Assembly: GCA_046351135.1 (NCBI GenBank)
Contig: JAXLZA010000001.1
Span: forward strand, 744,001 to 808,000
Source: UBA4427 sp046351135
Lineage (GTDB): Bacteria > Myxococcota_A > UBA9160 > UBA4427
Reading direction: 5' to 3'
DNA: 64,000 nucleotides
Numbering within the stretch: the first letter of the stretch is position 1; each line of letters opens with the position of its first letter. This document shows positions 51,128 through 59,381 of the stretch, piece by piece. Position numbers and translations under genes: made by a program. A model generated the notes under the pieces. The model was not told where the DNA came from. It saw only the letters and a list, made by a program, of their open reading frames with translations, and ran no database searches.

Positions 51128-52279
51128 GTGCCGACCCGTCCCACGCTCCGACCCGCCTGTCCGAACTTCTCCTCCGGCCCCTGCGCCAAGCGACCGGGCT
51201 GGGACGTGCGCACGCTCGCGGCGGCCATGGTCGGCCGCTCCCATCGCGCCGAGCCCGCCCGCGCCCGCATCCAGGAGATCAGCGATCGCAGCCGCGCGAT
51301 CCTGGGGATTCCGGCGGACTGGCGCCTCGGGATCGTGCCCGCCTCGGATACGGGGGCCGTCGAGCTCGCCCTGTGGTCCCTGCTCGGTGCCCGCGGCGTC
51401 GACCTGCTCGCCTGGGAGAGCTTCGGCTCGGGCTGGGTCTCGGACGCGGTGAAGCAGCTCAAGCTGAGGGACACCCGCGTCCTCGAGTCCGAGTACGGGA
51501 CGCTGCCGGACCTCGCCTCGGTCGACTTCGATCGCGACGTCGTCTTCACCTGGAACGGGACGACCTCGGGCGTGCGCGTGCCGAACGCCGACTGGATCCC
51601 CGCCGATCGGCGCGGGCTCGCGATCTGCGACGCGACCTCGGCGGTCTTCGCGATGGACGTGCGCTTCGAGAAGCTCGACGTCGTGACGTGGTCCTGGCAG
51701 AAGGTGCTCGGCGGTGAGGCGGCCCACGGCATGCTCGCCCTCTCGCCGCGGGCGGTCGAGCGGCTCGAATCCTGGACGCCGCCGTGGCCGATGCCGAAGA
51801 TCTTCCGACTGACCTCGGGCGGCAAGCTCGACCAGAGCATCTTCGAGGGCTCGACCATCAACACGCCCTCGATGCTCTGCGTCGAAGATGCCCTCGACGG
51901 CCTGCGCTGGGCGGAGTCGATCGGCGGATTGCCGGGGCTGATCGCCCGCTCCGAGTCGAATCTCGCGACCGTGGCGCGCTGGGTCGAGCGCTCGAGCTGG
52001 GCGCGCTTCCTCGCCGCCGATCCCGCGACCCGCAGCTGCACCTCGATGTGCCTCAAGCTCGCCGGGCCCTGGCTCGAGGGCAAGGACGCGAAGACCGTGG
52101 CGAACGCGGTGAAGTCGATCGTCAAGAAGCTCGACGCCGAGGGCGTCGCCTACGACGTCGGCTCCTATCGCGACGCGCCCCCCGGCCTGCGGCTCTGGGG
52201 CGGGGCCACCGTCGAGCGGGCCGACCTCGAGGCCGTGCTGCCCTGGCTCGACTGGGCCTTCGCCGAGGTGACGGCCTAG
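51128..52279 (+). CDS. serC: Phosphoserine aminotransferase (Methanosarcina-type)
   Basis: 383 residues, GTG start 6 nt after GAGGAA. 'PNFSSGPCAKRPGW', 'GRSHRAEPARARIQEI', 'TWNGTTSGVRVPN' and the PLP lysine in SWQKVLGGEAAHG match the TIGR01365-type SerC. It makes phosphoserine from 3-phosphohydroxypyruvate in serine synthesis. It ends convergently; its TAG stop shares CTAG with the stop of the coiled-coil gene. Confidence 0.93.
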   Translation: MPTRPTLRPACPNFSSGPCAKRPGWDVRTLAAAMVGRSHRAEPARARIQEISDRSRAILGIPADWRLGIVPASDTGAVELALWSLLGARGVDLLAWESFGSGWVSDAVKQLKLRDTRVLESEYGTLPDLASVDFDRDVVFTWNGTTSGVRVPNADWIPADRRGLAICDATSAVFAMDVRFEKLDVVTWSWQKVLGGEAAHGMLALSPRAVERLESWTPPWPMPKIFRLTSGGKLDQSIFEGSTINTPSMLCVEDALDGLRWAESIGGLPGLIARSESNLATVARWVERSSWARFLAADPATRSCTSMCLKLAGPWLEGKDAKTVANAVKSIVKKLDAEGVAYDVGSYRDAPPGLRLWGGATVERADLEAVLPWLDWAFAEVTA

Positions 52280-52965
52280 GGCGCGACGACGGCCTTCAGC
52301 GCTTCGAGGCGCCGGATCTGCTCCTCCTGGGCGCGGAGCCGATCCTTCTTGACGTCGAGCTCGGCACGCAGCGAAGCGTAGAGCTGCTCCTGGTTGTCCA
52401 TGCGCTTGCGCATGCGGGCCTCGGTCTGGCGGGCGAGCGCGAGCTCCTCGGAGAGCTTGATCGCCTGCTCGCGCGCGACCGCCAGCTCGGCGGCGACCTT
52501 CTCGACCTCGGCGCGTCCCCGTTCGGCGACCACCTCGACGGGCGCGATCGCCTCGGCGAGGCGCTGCTCGAGCCGATCGCGCTCGGCGCGCAGCCCCTCG
52601 GCGCGACGCGTCTGCTCGTCGCGCTCCGCCTCGGCGCGCCGCATCCCCGCCACCGCGCGCTCGACCTCGAGCTCCACGTCGCGGATCCGCGCCGCCGTCC
52701 CGAGCGGGATCTCCGGCGTCTTCTCCGCGCGACGCTTCGACTTCTCCGACTTGTTCCGCAGGAGCGTGAGCTCCTCGGACTGCTTCTTGCGCGCCTGGCT
52801 CTCGTGCTCGACGCGGCGGGCGAGCTCCTTGCGCTCGGCCTCGAGCGCCTCGACCCGGGCCGCGAGCTCCCGGGCCCGCTGCTCGGCGAGACCGCGAGCG
52901 CGACCGAGCCATGCGGCGACCGCCCCGGCGACGAGCGCGAGCAGGAGGGACAAAACATTCGACAT
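52276..52965 (-). CDS. Membrane-anchored coiled-coil protein, unknown function
   Basis: 229 residues. One N-terminal transmembrane helix (about 4-20, VLSLLLALVAGAVAAWLG), then nearly continuous Glu/Arg/Ala-rich coiled coil to residue 225, broken by a short loop (TPEIPLGTAARI, about 83-95). The topology resembles RmuC or cell-envelope spacer proteins, but no nuclease domain follows. A long antisense frame exists on the other strand, but the codon pattern and transmembrane start favour this one. Confidence 0.75.
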   Translation of the reverse strand: MSNVLSLLLALVAGAVAAWLGRARGLAEQRARELAARVEALEAERKELARRVEHESQARKKQSEELTLLRNKSEKSKRRAEKTPEIPLGTAARIRDVELEVERAVAGMRRAEAERDEQTRRAEGLRAERDRLEQRLAEAIAPVEVVAERGRAEVEKVAAELAVAREQAIKLSEELALARQTEARMRKRMDNQEQLYASLRAELDVKKDRLRAQEEQIRRLEALKAVVAP

Positions 52966-53099
52966 CGATCATTCTCCGCGTCCGAGGGGGTCCGTGCCCT
53001 CCGATCGGAACCCGGAGGACGGGCCCGTGCGTCGGATGGCGCGCGGCAGTCTAACCCGCTCCCCCCGCCCATCGCGCCCCGAGCGAGGAGATCCCGTCC

Positions 53100-53831
53100 G
53101 TGTCCCGAGCCGAACGCCTCGTCCAGGCTGCCCGCCGTCTCAGCCGGGAGGTCGGAGCGCTCCGCTTCGGCCGGCCGGTGACCCACGTCTACAACCCGCT
53201 GGAGTACGCCGGGAGCGGCCATCGACGCTACCTGCGGCGCTTCGCCGAGGGTCGCAAGCGGATCGTCTTCCTCGGCATGAATCCGGGTCCCTACGGCATG
53301 GCCCAGACCGGGGTGCCTTTCGGCGAGGTCGCGAGCGTGCGCGACTGGATGGGCATCGAGGAGCGGATCGGGAAGCCTCCCGTCGAGCACCCTGCCCGGC
53401 CCGTGGAGGGCTTCGCCTGCCGCCGGAACGAGGTGAGCGGCGCGCGCTTGTGGGGGACGGTCGCCCGCCACTTCGGCGAGCCCGAGCGCTTCTTCCGGGA
53501 CCACTTCGTCGCCAACTACTGCCCGCTCGTCTTCATGGAGGTCTCGGGCCGCAACCGCACGCCGGACAAGCTCCCGCCCCGGGAGCGCCGCGGCCTGTAC
53601 GCGGCGTGCGACGACCACCTGCGCCGCGTGGTGGACGTGCTCGAGCCCGAGTGGGTGATCGGAATCGGCGGATTCGCCGAGGAGCGCGCGCGAGAGGCCC
53701 TCGCCGATCGCGACCTGCGCTTCGGCCGCATCCTGCACCCGAGCCCGGCGAGCCCCCTCGCCAATCGGGACTGGGCCGGCACCGCGGAACGCGAGCTGCG
53801 CACCCTCGGCGTCTGCTCCGTCGCGCGGTAG
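53100..53831 (+). CDS. SMUG1-type uracil-DNA glycosylase
   Basis: 243 residues, GTG start. Motif 'FLGMNPGPYGMAQTGVPFGEV' carries the catalytic Asn of SMUG1 and 'HPSPASPLANRDW' is the second motif (His). It removes uracil and oxidised pyrimidines from DNA. SMUG1 is mainly animal but occurs in scattered bacteria. It stands alone between the coiled-coil gene and a cyclophilin. Confidence 0.93.
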   Translation: MSRAERLVQAARRLSREVGALRFGRPVTHVYNPLEYAGSGHRRYLRRFAEGRKRIVFLGMNPGPYGMAQTGVPFGEVASVRDWMGIEERIGKPPVEHPARPVEGFACRRNEVSGARLWGTVARHFGEPERFFRDHFVANYCPLVFMEVSGRNRTPDKLPPRERRGLYAACDDHLRRVVDVLEPEWVIGIGGFAEERAREALADRDLRFGRILHPSPASPLANRDWAGTAERELRTLGVCSVAR

Positions 53832-54005
53832 TCGCGCGCTGACGGCGGGCCGTCTCCTGCGCGGGGTCGTTTCGCAGACTGCCGCGATCCGCCCATCGGC
53901 GATATGCTCGGCGCCCGCTCGAGACCGCGGTCGGGCGAGCAGGACCGCCGCCGGCGCGGTCCAGCGACGCAACGAGACGACGCAACGCGACGAAGGAGTG
54001 TCCCC

Positions 54006-54788
54006 ATGTCCAGCGCCCTCTGGAACGCAATCGCCCGAAGACCCGCCGAATCCGTCCAACCGATCGGCCCCGAGCGTGAGGCCCTTCGCCCGAGCCGACG
54101 GCGCGCGCTGCGCACCGCCCTGACCGCGCTGCTCGTCGCGATCCTGATCGGCTGCAGCGACGAGGGGGCGACGGCCGAGGAGAAGGCGGCCGAGGCGGAT
54201 CCGTTGATCCTGGCGATCGACAAGGCGATCGCGGCGGCTCCGGTCGACAAGAAGAAGCCGCAGTGGCGGACGCAGCTGACGGTGCCCCCGCTCTTCGAGT
54301 TCGACAAGGCGAAGAAGTACTACTGGAAGCTCCAGACCAACCAGGGCGTCATCCTGTTCCGCATGATGCCCGAGGTCGCCCCGCGCCACGTCGGCACGAC
54401 CTTCTACCTGACCCGCCTCGGCTTCTACGACACGCTCGGGTTCCACCGCGTGATCAAGGGCTTCATGGCCCAGGGCGGCGACCCGCTCGGCAATGGCCGC
54501 GGGACGCCCGGCTTCCGCTACTACGGCGAGTTCGATCCCAAGGTCGTCCACGACGGCCCCGGCGTGCTCTCGATGGCGAACGCCGGCCCGGGCACCGACG
54601 GCAGCCAGTTCTTCATCACGTTCTCCGCGACCCCGGCCCTCGACGGTCGCCACACCGTCTTCGGGAAGGCGGAGTCGAAGGAGAGCCTCGAGACGCTTCG
54701 CAAGATGGAGGCGCTCGGCAAACCCATGGATCCGGCCCCGCCGTCGAGCCCGATCGTGATCGAGCGGGCGACGATCCTGATCGACTGA
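54006..54788 (+). CDS. Cyclophilin-type peptidyl-prolyl isomerase, lipoprotein
   Basis: 260 residues from ATG 54006, with GAAGGAG 7 nt upstream. A long basic N-region leads to a lipobox-like ILIGC (Cys50), so it is a predicted lipoprotein. The cyclophilin core has 'FHRVIKGFMAQGGDPLGNG', 'LSMANAGPGTDGSQFFITF' and 'LDGRHTVFGK', all active-site stretches. It would fold proteins in the periplasm, perhaps outer-membrane or secreted ones. Confidence 0.92.
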   Translation: MSSALWNAIARRPAESVQPIGPEREALRPSRRRALRTALTALLVAILIGCSDEGATAEEKAAEADPLILAIDKAIAAAPVDKKKPQWRTQLTVPPLFEFDKAKKYYWKLQTNQGVILFRMMPEVAPRHVGTTFYLTRLGFYDTLGFHRVIKGFMAQGGDPLGNGRGTPGFRYYGEFDPKVVHDGPGVLSMANAGPGTDGSQFFITFSATPALDGRHTVFGKAESKESLETLRKMEALGKPMDPAPPSSPIVIERATILID

Positions 54789-54863
54789 ACGCGTCGGGCT
54801 CCCGCCGATGCGGGGCCCGCGCTGCGTCTCTCCGGGCGGCGGCCGCGAAGCCGCGGTCGCCGC

Positions 54864-55655
54864 TCAGTCCTCGCCCCCCGGCCCGATCGGCTCGAGCACG
54901 CCGTGCCGCGCGATCGAGAAGCGCTCGCTCTCCCCGCTTCCGACGTAGAGGGCGCGCTTCAGCGCCGCCTCGACCGCCTCGCCGTCCACGCCGTGAACGA
55001 CGAGCTCCCGCACGACGAGCGTCGGATGGAACGCCTCCCCGTCCCGGGCCCCGGCCCCGACCGGATCCCGGTCGATCGCCGTGATCGGGGCGAGCGCCGC
55101 GAGCGCTTCTCCGATGGCGACCGCCTTCGCTCGCGCGGCGTCGCTCGCGAGGTCCGTCACGAAGCAGAACCGGGAGCCCCGCCGGACGCGCGCCGGCCGC
55201 GGAAGGACCAGCCCGCCATCGCGCAGCGCCTGGGCGAGCTCCCGCGCGGGACGGGGCAGCGGCGGATCGTCGCCTTCGCCGCGCAGGCCGTTCTCCTCCC
55301 CCTTCCACAGCGCTCGGAACAAACGTCCCTGCGTCGTCGTGAGGACCTCGACGGTCCCCGCGGCGCAGTCGACGAGCTCGAGCTCGACCTCGCTCTGCCA
55401 GTTCGCGAGCCGGCGATCGCCGTCGGACTCGCTCGGCAGCGCCCGGGCGCTGCGAGGCGGCATGCGCAGCTGCAACGCTGTTAGGCCGGCCGGCATCCGG
55501 CCCGAGAGCGGAGCGTATCCGGCGGCGTCGCGGTGGAGCACGTCTCCCTGCTCGAATCGATAGGCCGAGACCGCCGGCGCGAACGCCGCGGGCACCGCCC
55601 AGACGAAACCGGGCAGCCAATCGATCGCCTCGCTCCGTCCCCCCCGTTCAGCCAC
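54864..55655 (-). CDS. Hypothetical protein, unknown family
   Basis: 263 residues from GTG 55655, with GGAGG 5 nt upstream. No signal peptide. Sequence is mixed alpha/beta, e.g. 'IDWLPGFVWAVPAAFAPAV', 'LTTTQGRLFRALWKGEE', 'RFCFVTDLASDAARAKAVAIGEALAAL' and a C-terminal 'VVRELVVHGVDGEAVEAALKRALYVG'. I recognise no family. Its normal GC-rich codon bias and good ribosome site make it real. It is convergent to the cyclophilin gene. Confidence 0.7.
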   Translation of the reverse strand: MAERGGRSEAIDWLPGFVWAVPAAFAPAVSAYRFEQGDVLHRDAAGYAPLSGRMPAGLTALQLRMPPRSARALPSESDGDRRLANWQSEVELELVDCAAGTVEVLTTTQGRLFRALWKGEENGLRGEGDDPPLPRPARELAQALRDGGLVLPRPARVRRGSRFCFVTDLASDAARAKAVAIGEALAALAPITAIDRDPVGAGARDGEAFHPTLVVRELVVHGVDGEAVEAALKRALYVGSGESERFSIARHGVLEPIGPGGED

Positions 55656-55826
55656 GTCCCCCTCCGATCCGCACGCCCGGCCCGCGACCCGGAATCCATC
55701 GACCCCAAGGGGCGAATCTCGGTGATTCAACGATCAACATCCCTCCGGGAAACCCGCTCATTGATCCGAAAGCCCCCGATTCTCCACGTATTTTCGATCC
55801 CGCCCGGAGCCCCCTGCAGCATTCAG

Positions 55827-55855
55827 TTGACATCCGCCGCGATCTCTGACCAAAT
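55827..55855 (+). promoter_or_regulatory. Possible promoter of the recombinase-like gene
   Basis: TTGACA at 55827-55832 inside a local AT-richer patch. The best -10 (CAAATG-like, 18 nt away) is poor. A GGGAGGA ribosome site lies 7 nt before the TTG at 55895. Confidence 0.3.
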
Positions 55856-55894
55856 GCGGTTCCACAGATTTCAGTCATCTCGGGAGGAACTGTC

Positions 55895-57268
55895 TTGGCC
55901 GCCGAAGTCACGCCCGCCTCGTCCAGATCGACGTCGAAGAGCCCCTCCCCCGCCGGCCGCCGGCCGACCCGGGGCCGGCCCAATGCCCGATCCTCCTCCC
56001 ACCCCGGACCCGGATCTCCGCGCGACCCCCAGGCCAGCTCGCCCGACGACGCCCTCTCTTCGCGCTCGTCGCTCTCGTCCATCCCGCCCACCTCCTCCGA
56101 TCCCTCGAACGCCCCGAGCGGCGCGCACCAGAACGGAGGCCTCGCACTGCAGGTCGGGACCGCCCCGGACGCGACGACGCCGGTGCCCCGGATCTCGCCG
56201 CAGGACTCGGTCGACTTCCTGCTCCATCCGAGCGAGATCGCGAAGGGCCGACGCGCCGCCGAAAACTATCTCAGCACCTTCCGCACCGAAGAGAGCCGCC
56301 GCGCCGCCGAGGAGATGCTCGAGACGCTCGCGACCGTCATCAGCGGGGGCAAGTGTGACAGCGTCGAGTTCCCGTGGCAGCAGGTCCGTCCGTACCATGG
56401 CGCCGCCGCACTCACGATCCTGAAGGAGCGCGGCGCTCCGGCGCGCATCGAGACCCTGCGCTGCCGCAAGAACTCCTCGCGCAGCTTCCGCGCGGTGCCG
56501 ACCAGCTATCCGGCCCGCGAGGTCCAGAAGATCCGCAGCACCCTGACGCGCGTGATCGAGGAGTGCGATCAGCTCGGCTTCCTGCGCGGCGAGACGGTGA
56601 GCCAGGAGGTCCACCGCGTGTCTTCGATGGAGACGCGGCGACCGGCCCGCAGCGCCCCGCGCCCCCCCGCCCGAAACCGCCTGCTCGCCGACGGCGAGCT
56701 GCGCGCCCTCGTCGCCGCGAGCGCGAGCGAGGGCTCGGCCGTGGGCTGCCGCGACGCCGTCTTCTTCGCCCTCGTCTACCGCGGCCTGCGCATCGCGGAG
56801 ATCGTCGGCCTGACGCTCGAGAGCGTCCGCTTCAGCAACAAGTCGGGCGTCTGCACGATCGCCGCGAGCGCCGGCAGCGGAGGCGGCCGCGGTCGCCGGG
56901 TCGACCTGACGAACGACGAGCTGATCTGCCTCGAAGACTGGCTCGACCACCGCGGCGACGGGCCCGGCCCGCTGCTCGTCGCCATCGGCAAGAACGGCAA
57001 GCCCGACGGCAAGCGCCTCACGACGGCGATGATGGTGGCGATCTGCGAGGAGCGGGGCCGCCAGGCCGAGGTCGCGCCCTTCACGCCGACCGATCTCTCG
57101 CGCAGCGCCGACGCCCTCGCCGAGCACCGCAAGCTGACCCGGCGGACCCCCGCCCGCGAGTCCGAGGACTTCCACACCGCCGCCGAGCGCATCCTGTTCG
57201 ACGAGGAGACGAGTCCGACCCTCGAGAGCGAGATGATCCGCTTCCCGTTCCTCGGCCTGGGGATCTAG
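55895..57268 (+). CDS. Degenerate tyrosine-recombinase-like protein
   Basis: 457 residues, TTG start. Residues 1-100 are Ser/Pro-rich and disordered; 105-245 have a SAM-like helical domain ('FRTEESRRAAEEMLETL'). The recombinase fold (about 262-457) keeps the box I Arg (R299 in VYRGLRIAEIVGL). Box II reads TPTDLSRS (about 397-404), so His is Thr and the second Arg is Ser, and there is no Tyr anywhere after residue 300. It cannot do normal strand exchange. It may be a DNA-binding protein made from a recombinase. No att sites or phage genes surround it. Confidence 0.8.
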   Translation: MAAEVTPASSRSTSKSPSPAGRRPTRGRPNARSSSHPGPGSPRDPQASSPDDALSSRSSLSSIPPTSSDPSNAPSGAHQNGGLALQVGTAPDATTPVPRISPQDSVDFLLHPSEIAKGRRAAENYLSTFRTEESRRAAEEMLETLATVISGGKCDSVEFPWQQVRPYHGAAALTILKERGAPARIETLRCRKNSSRSFRAVPTSYPAREVQKIRSTLTRVIEECDQLGFLRGETVSQEVHRVSSMETRRPARSAPRPPARNRLLADGELRALVAASASEGSAVGCRDAVFFALVYRGLRIAEIVGLTLESVRFSNKSGVCTIAASAGSGGGRGRRVDLTNDELICLEDWLDHRGDGPGPLLVAIGKNGKPDGKRLTTAMMVAICEERGRQAEVAPFTPTDLSRSADALAEHRKLTRRTPARESEDFHTAAERILFDEETSPTLESEMIRFPFLGLGI

Positions 57269-57470
57269 GGCCCGAGCCGAGGGATCGTTCGGGGAACGCA
57301 CGCGAAGCGACGGCCAGGCCGCGGTGCGGCCTCGCTCGCGGCCAGCGCGTTGCTTTACCCTCGGAATAGCGTCGCCCGGTCCTTCGCCGCCCGATCGCTT
57401 CGCAGACGCGAGTCGACGCACCTCAAGCCACCCGCCCGACCGCCGATGGGGATCCCGAGAGGGGTGCCCC

Positions 57471-58022
57471 ATGAGCGGCTGGCGCCAGGCGAAGACCGCA
57501 CAGCAGAAGTTCCCGCGCCATGCGACCTGCGTCGCGGTGCGGATCTCCACGGTCGATCCCGAGGTCGACCCCGACAGCGGTGAGCCCTTCTTCCGAAGCG
57601 CGGAGGCCACCACCGCGAACCTCTCCCGCGGCGGCGTCTTCGTCCACTCCTGGGAGCCGCTGGCGGCGGGCCGACGCGTCATCGTCGCCCTCGATCTGCC
57701 CTCCGGTGGCGAGCTCTCGCTCTTCGGCCAGGTCGCCTGGACCCGCCGCCGGCTCGAGTCGGGCCGAGCGGGCTCGCTCGAAACGCCGGGCTACGGCATC
57801 GAGTTCGTCGGGGTGACCCGGGCCGAGCAGGCCGCCGTCCAGCAGATCCTCGACGCCCAGGGCTCGACGCCGCTCACCGCGACCGCTGCCCAGCCGGCTC
57901 CACCGACGGTGACCCCGCCGGCGACGTCGCCTTCGACGGCCGCGCCGGCCTCCCCGTCGAACCCGACGGCCGGCGCCCCGGCGCCCGCCCCGCTCCGCGC
58001 GACCTTCAACACGGCGCGCTGA
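57471..58022 (+). CDS. PilZ-domain protein
   Basis: 183 residues, ATG with GAGAGGGG upstream. PilZ (about 10-130): the second motif NLSRGGVFV is intact, GYGIEFVGV ends the barrel, but the first RxxxR reads QKFPRH with only one Arg. C-di-GMP binding may be weak or absent. The last 45 residues are Pro/Ala/Thr-rich. It is convergent to the response regulator. Confidence 0.82.
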   Translation: MSGWRQAKTAQQKFPRHATCVAVRISTVDPEVDPDSGEPFFRSAEATTANLSRGGVFVHSWEPLAAGRRVIVALDLPSGGELSLFGQVAWTRRRLESGRAGSLETPGYGIEFVGVTRAEQAAVQQILDAQGSTPLTATAAQPAPPTVTPPATSPSTAAPASPSNPTAGAPAPAPLRATFNTAR

Positions 58023-58073
58023 CGGTAGCCCCCGCGACGACGACGACGACGGAGCCCGTCGATCGCGCGCGCC

Positions 58074-59381
58074 TCAGCCCTCGATCCCGTACTCCTGCAT
58101 CTTGCGCCGAAGCGTCGAGCGATCGATGTCGAGGAGCTTCGCCGCATGGCTGCGATTGCCCTGGCAGTCCTCGAGCGCCTGGATGATCGCGCGCCGCTCG
58201 ATCTCGCGCAGCGTGAGCCCGCGCGGAACGCCCTCGGACGCGCTCGCCCGCGCCGGACCGCGCCCGGTCTCGATCGGCAGGTGGCGAACGCCGACGACCG
58301 CGTCACCCGCGGCCGCGCGCGCGCCCTGGACCAGATTGCGCAGCTGTCGGACGTTGCCCGGCAGATCCGCCCGACACAGCGCCTCGATCGCCTCCGGCGT
58401 GAAGCCCGCCGAGCCGGGCTTGTCGAAGTGGTGGATCAGGAGCGGAATGTCCTCGCGGCGCTCGGAGAGCGCGGGCAGCTGGATCTCGATCCCCCGCAGC
58501 CGGTAGTAGAGATCCTCGCGCAGGCTGCCCTCTTCGATCATGATGCGCGCCTCGCGGTTGGTCGCCGCCACGAAGCGCACCGACACCCGCTCCGCCTTCT
58601 CCGCGCCGACCGGGCGGACCTCGCCGTCGTCGATCACGCGCAGCAGCTTCGCCTGGAATCCGAGATCGAGGGTCTCGAGCTCGTCGAGGAAGAGCACGCC
58701 CTCGTGCGCCTCGCGCAGCAGGCCGCGGCGATCGCGGTCGGCCCCGGTGAAGGCGCCGCGGCGGTGGCCGAAGAACTCGCTCTCGAAGAGATCCGACGGC
58801 GAGAGCGCGCAGTTGTGGGCGACGAAGGGCCCCTTCGCGAGGCCGGAATGCGTATGGATCGCGCGGGAGACGAGCTCCTTGCCGGTCCCCGTCGCCCCGG
58901 TCACGAGCACGTGGACGTCGCTGCGCGCCGCCATCAGGATCCGGTGGCGGACCTCGACCATCGCCCGGCTGGTTCCGATCAGCTCGGGCACCGTCCGACT
59001 CGCGACGCTCGCGCGCTTGCGCGTCAGCAGCGCCCGGTCGATCGCCGCGCCGACCCCCGACGGCGTCGCCGGCTTCAGCAGATAGTTCACAGCCCCGAGC
59101 CGGATGGCCTCGACGACGTCGCCGATGTCCTCGTTCGCCGTGAGCACGATCGCCGGGAGATCGGGCCAGCGCTGGGCCAGATGGGCGAGCAGCTCGAAGC
59201 CGTCCATCGAGGGCATTCGGAGGTCGGTGATCACGAGATCGAAGGGACGTGCCTCGAGGGCGAGCAGCGCCTCGACGCCGTTCGACGCGAGCCGGACGAC
59301 GTGGCCCCGGCCCTCGAGCAGCAATCGCAGGTATTCGGCCGAGCCCGGCTCGTCCTCCGCGACGAGGATCGCGTCGCTCAT
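58074..59381 (-). CDS. NtrC-family sigma-54 response regulator
   Basis: 435 residues. Receiver domain with phospho-acceptor D53 (ITDLRMP), AAA+ domain with Walker A GATGTGKE, GAFTGA loop and Walker B 'GVLFLDELE', then a Fis-type HTH ('NRSHAAKLLDIDRSTLRRKMQE'). It activates sigma-54 promoters. The start overlaps the kinase stop (ATGA), so the two form a pair. Targets are unknown. Confidence 0.95.
   Translation of the reverse strand: MSDAILVAEDEPGSAEYLRLLLEGRGHVVRLASNGVEALLALEARPFDLVITDLRMPSMDGFELLAHLAQRWPDLPAIVLTANEDIGDVVEAIRLGAVNYLLKPATPSGVGAAIDRALLTRKRASVASRTVPELIGTSRAMVEVRHRILMAARSDVHVLVTGATGTGKELVSRAIHTHSGLAKGPFVAHNCALSPSDLFESEFFGHRRGAFTGADRDRRGLLREAHEGVLFLDELETLDLGFQAKLLRVIDDGEVRPVGAEKAERVSVRFVAATNREARIMIEEGSLREDLYYRLRGIEIQLPALSERREDIPLLIHHFDKPGSAGFTPEAIEALCRADLPGNVRQLRNLVQGARAAAGDAVVGVRHLPIETGRGPARASASEGVPRGLTLREIERRAIIQALEDCQGNRSHAAKLLDIDRSTLRRKMQEYGIEG

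Noticed and set aside
55895..57268. Prophage or integrative element
   Set aside because: No phage, transposase or att-like direct repeats were seen, no tRNA is adjacent, and the recombinase is catalytically dead.
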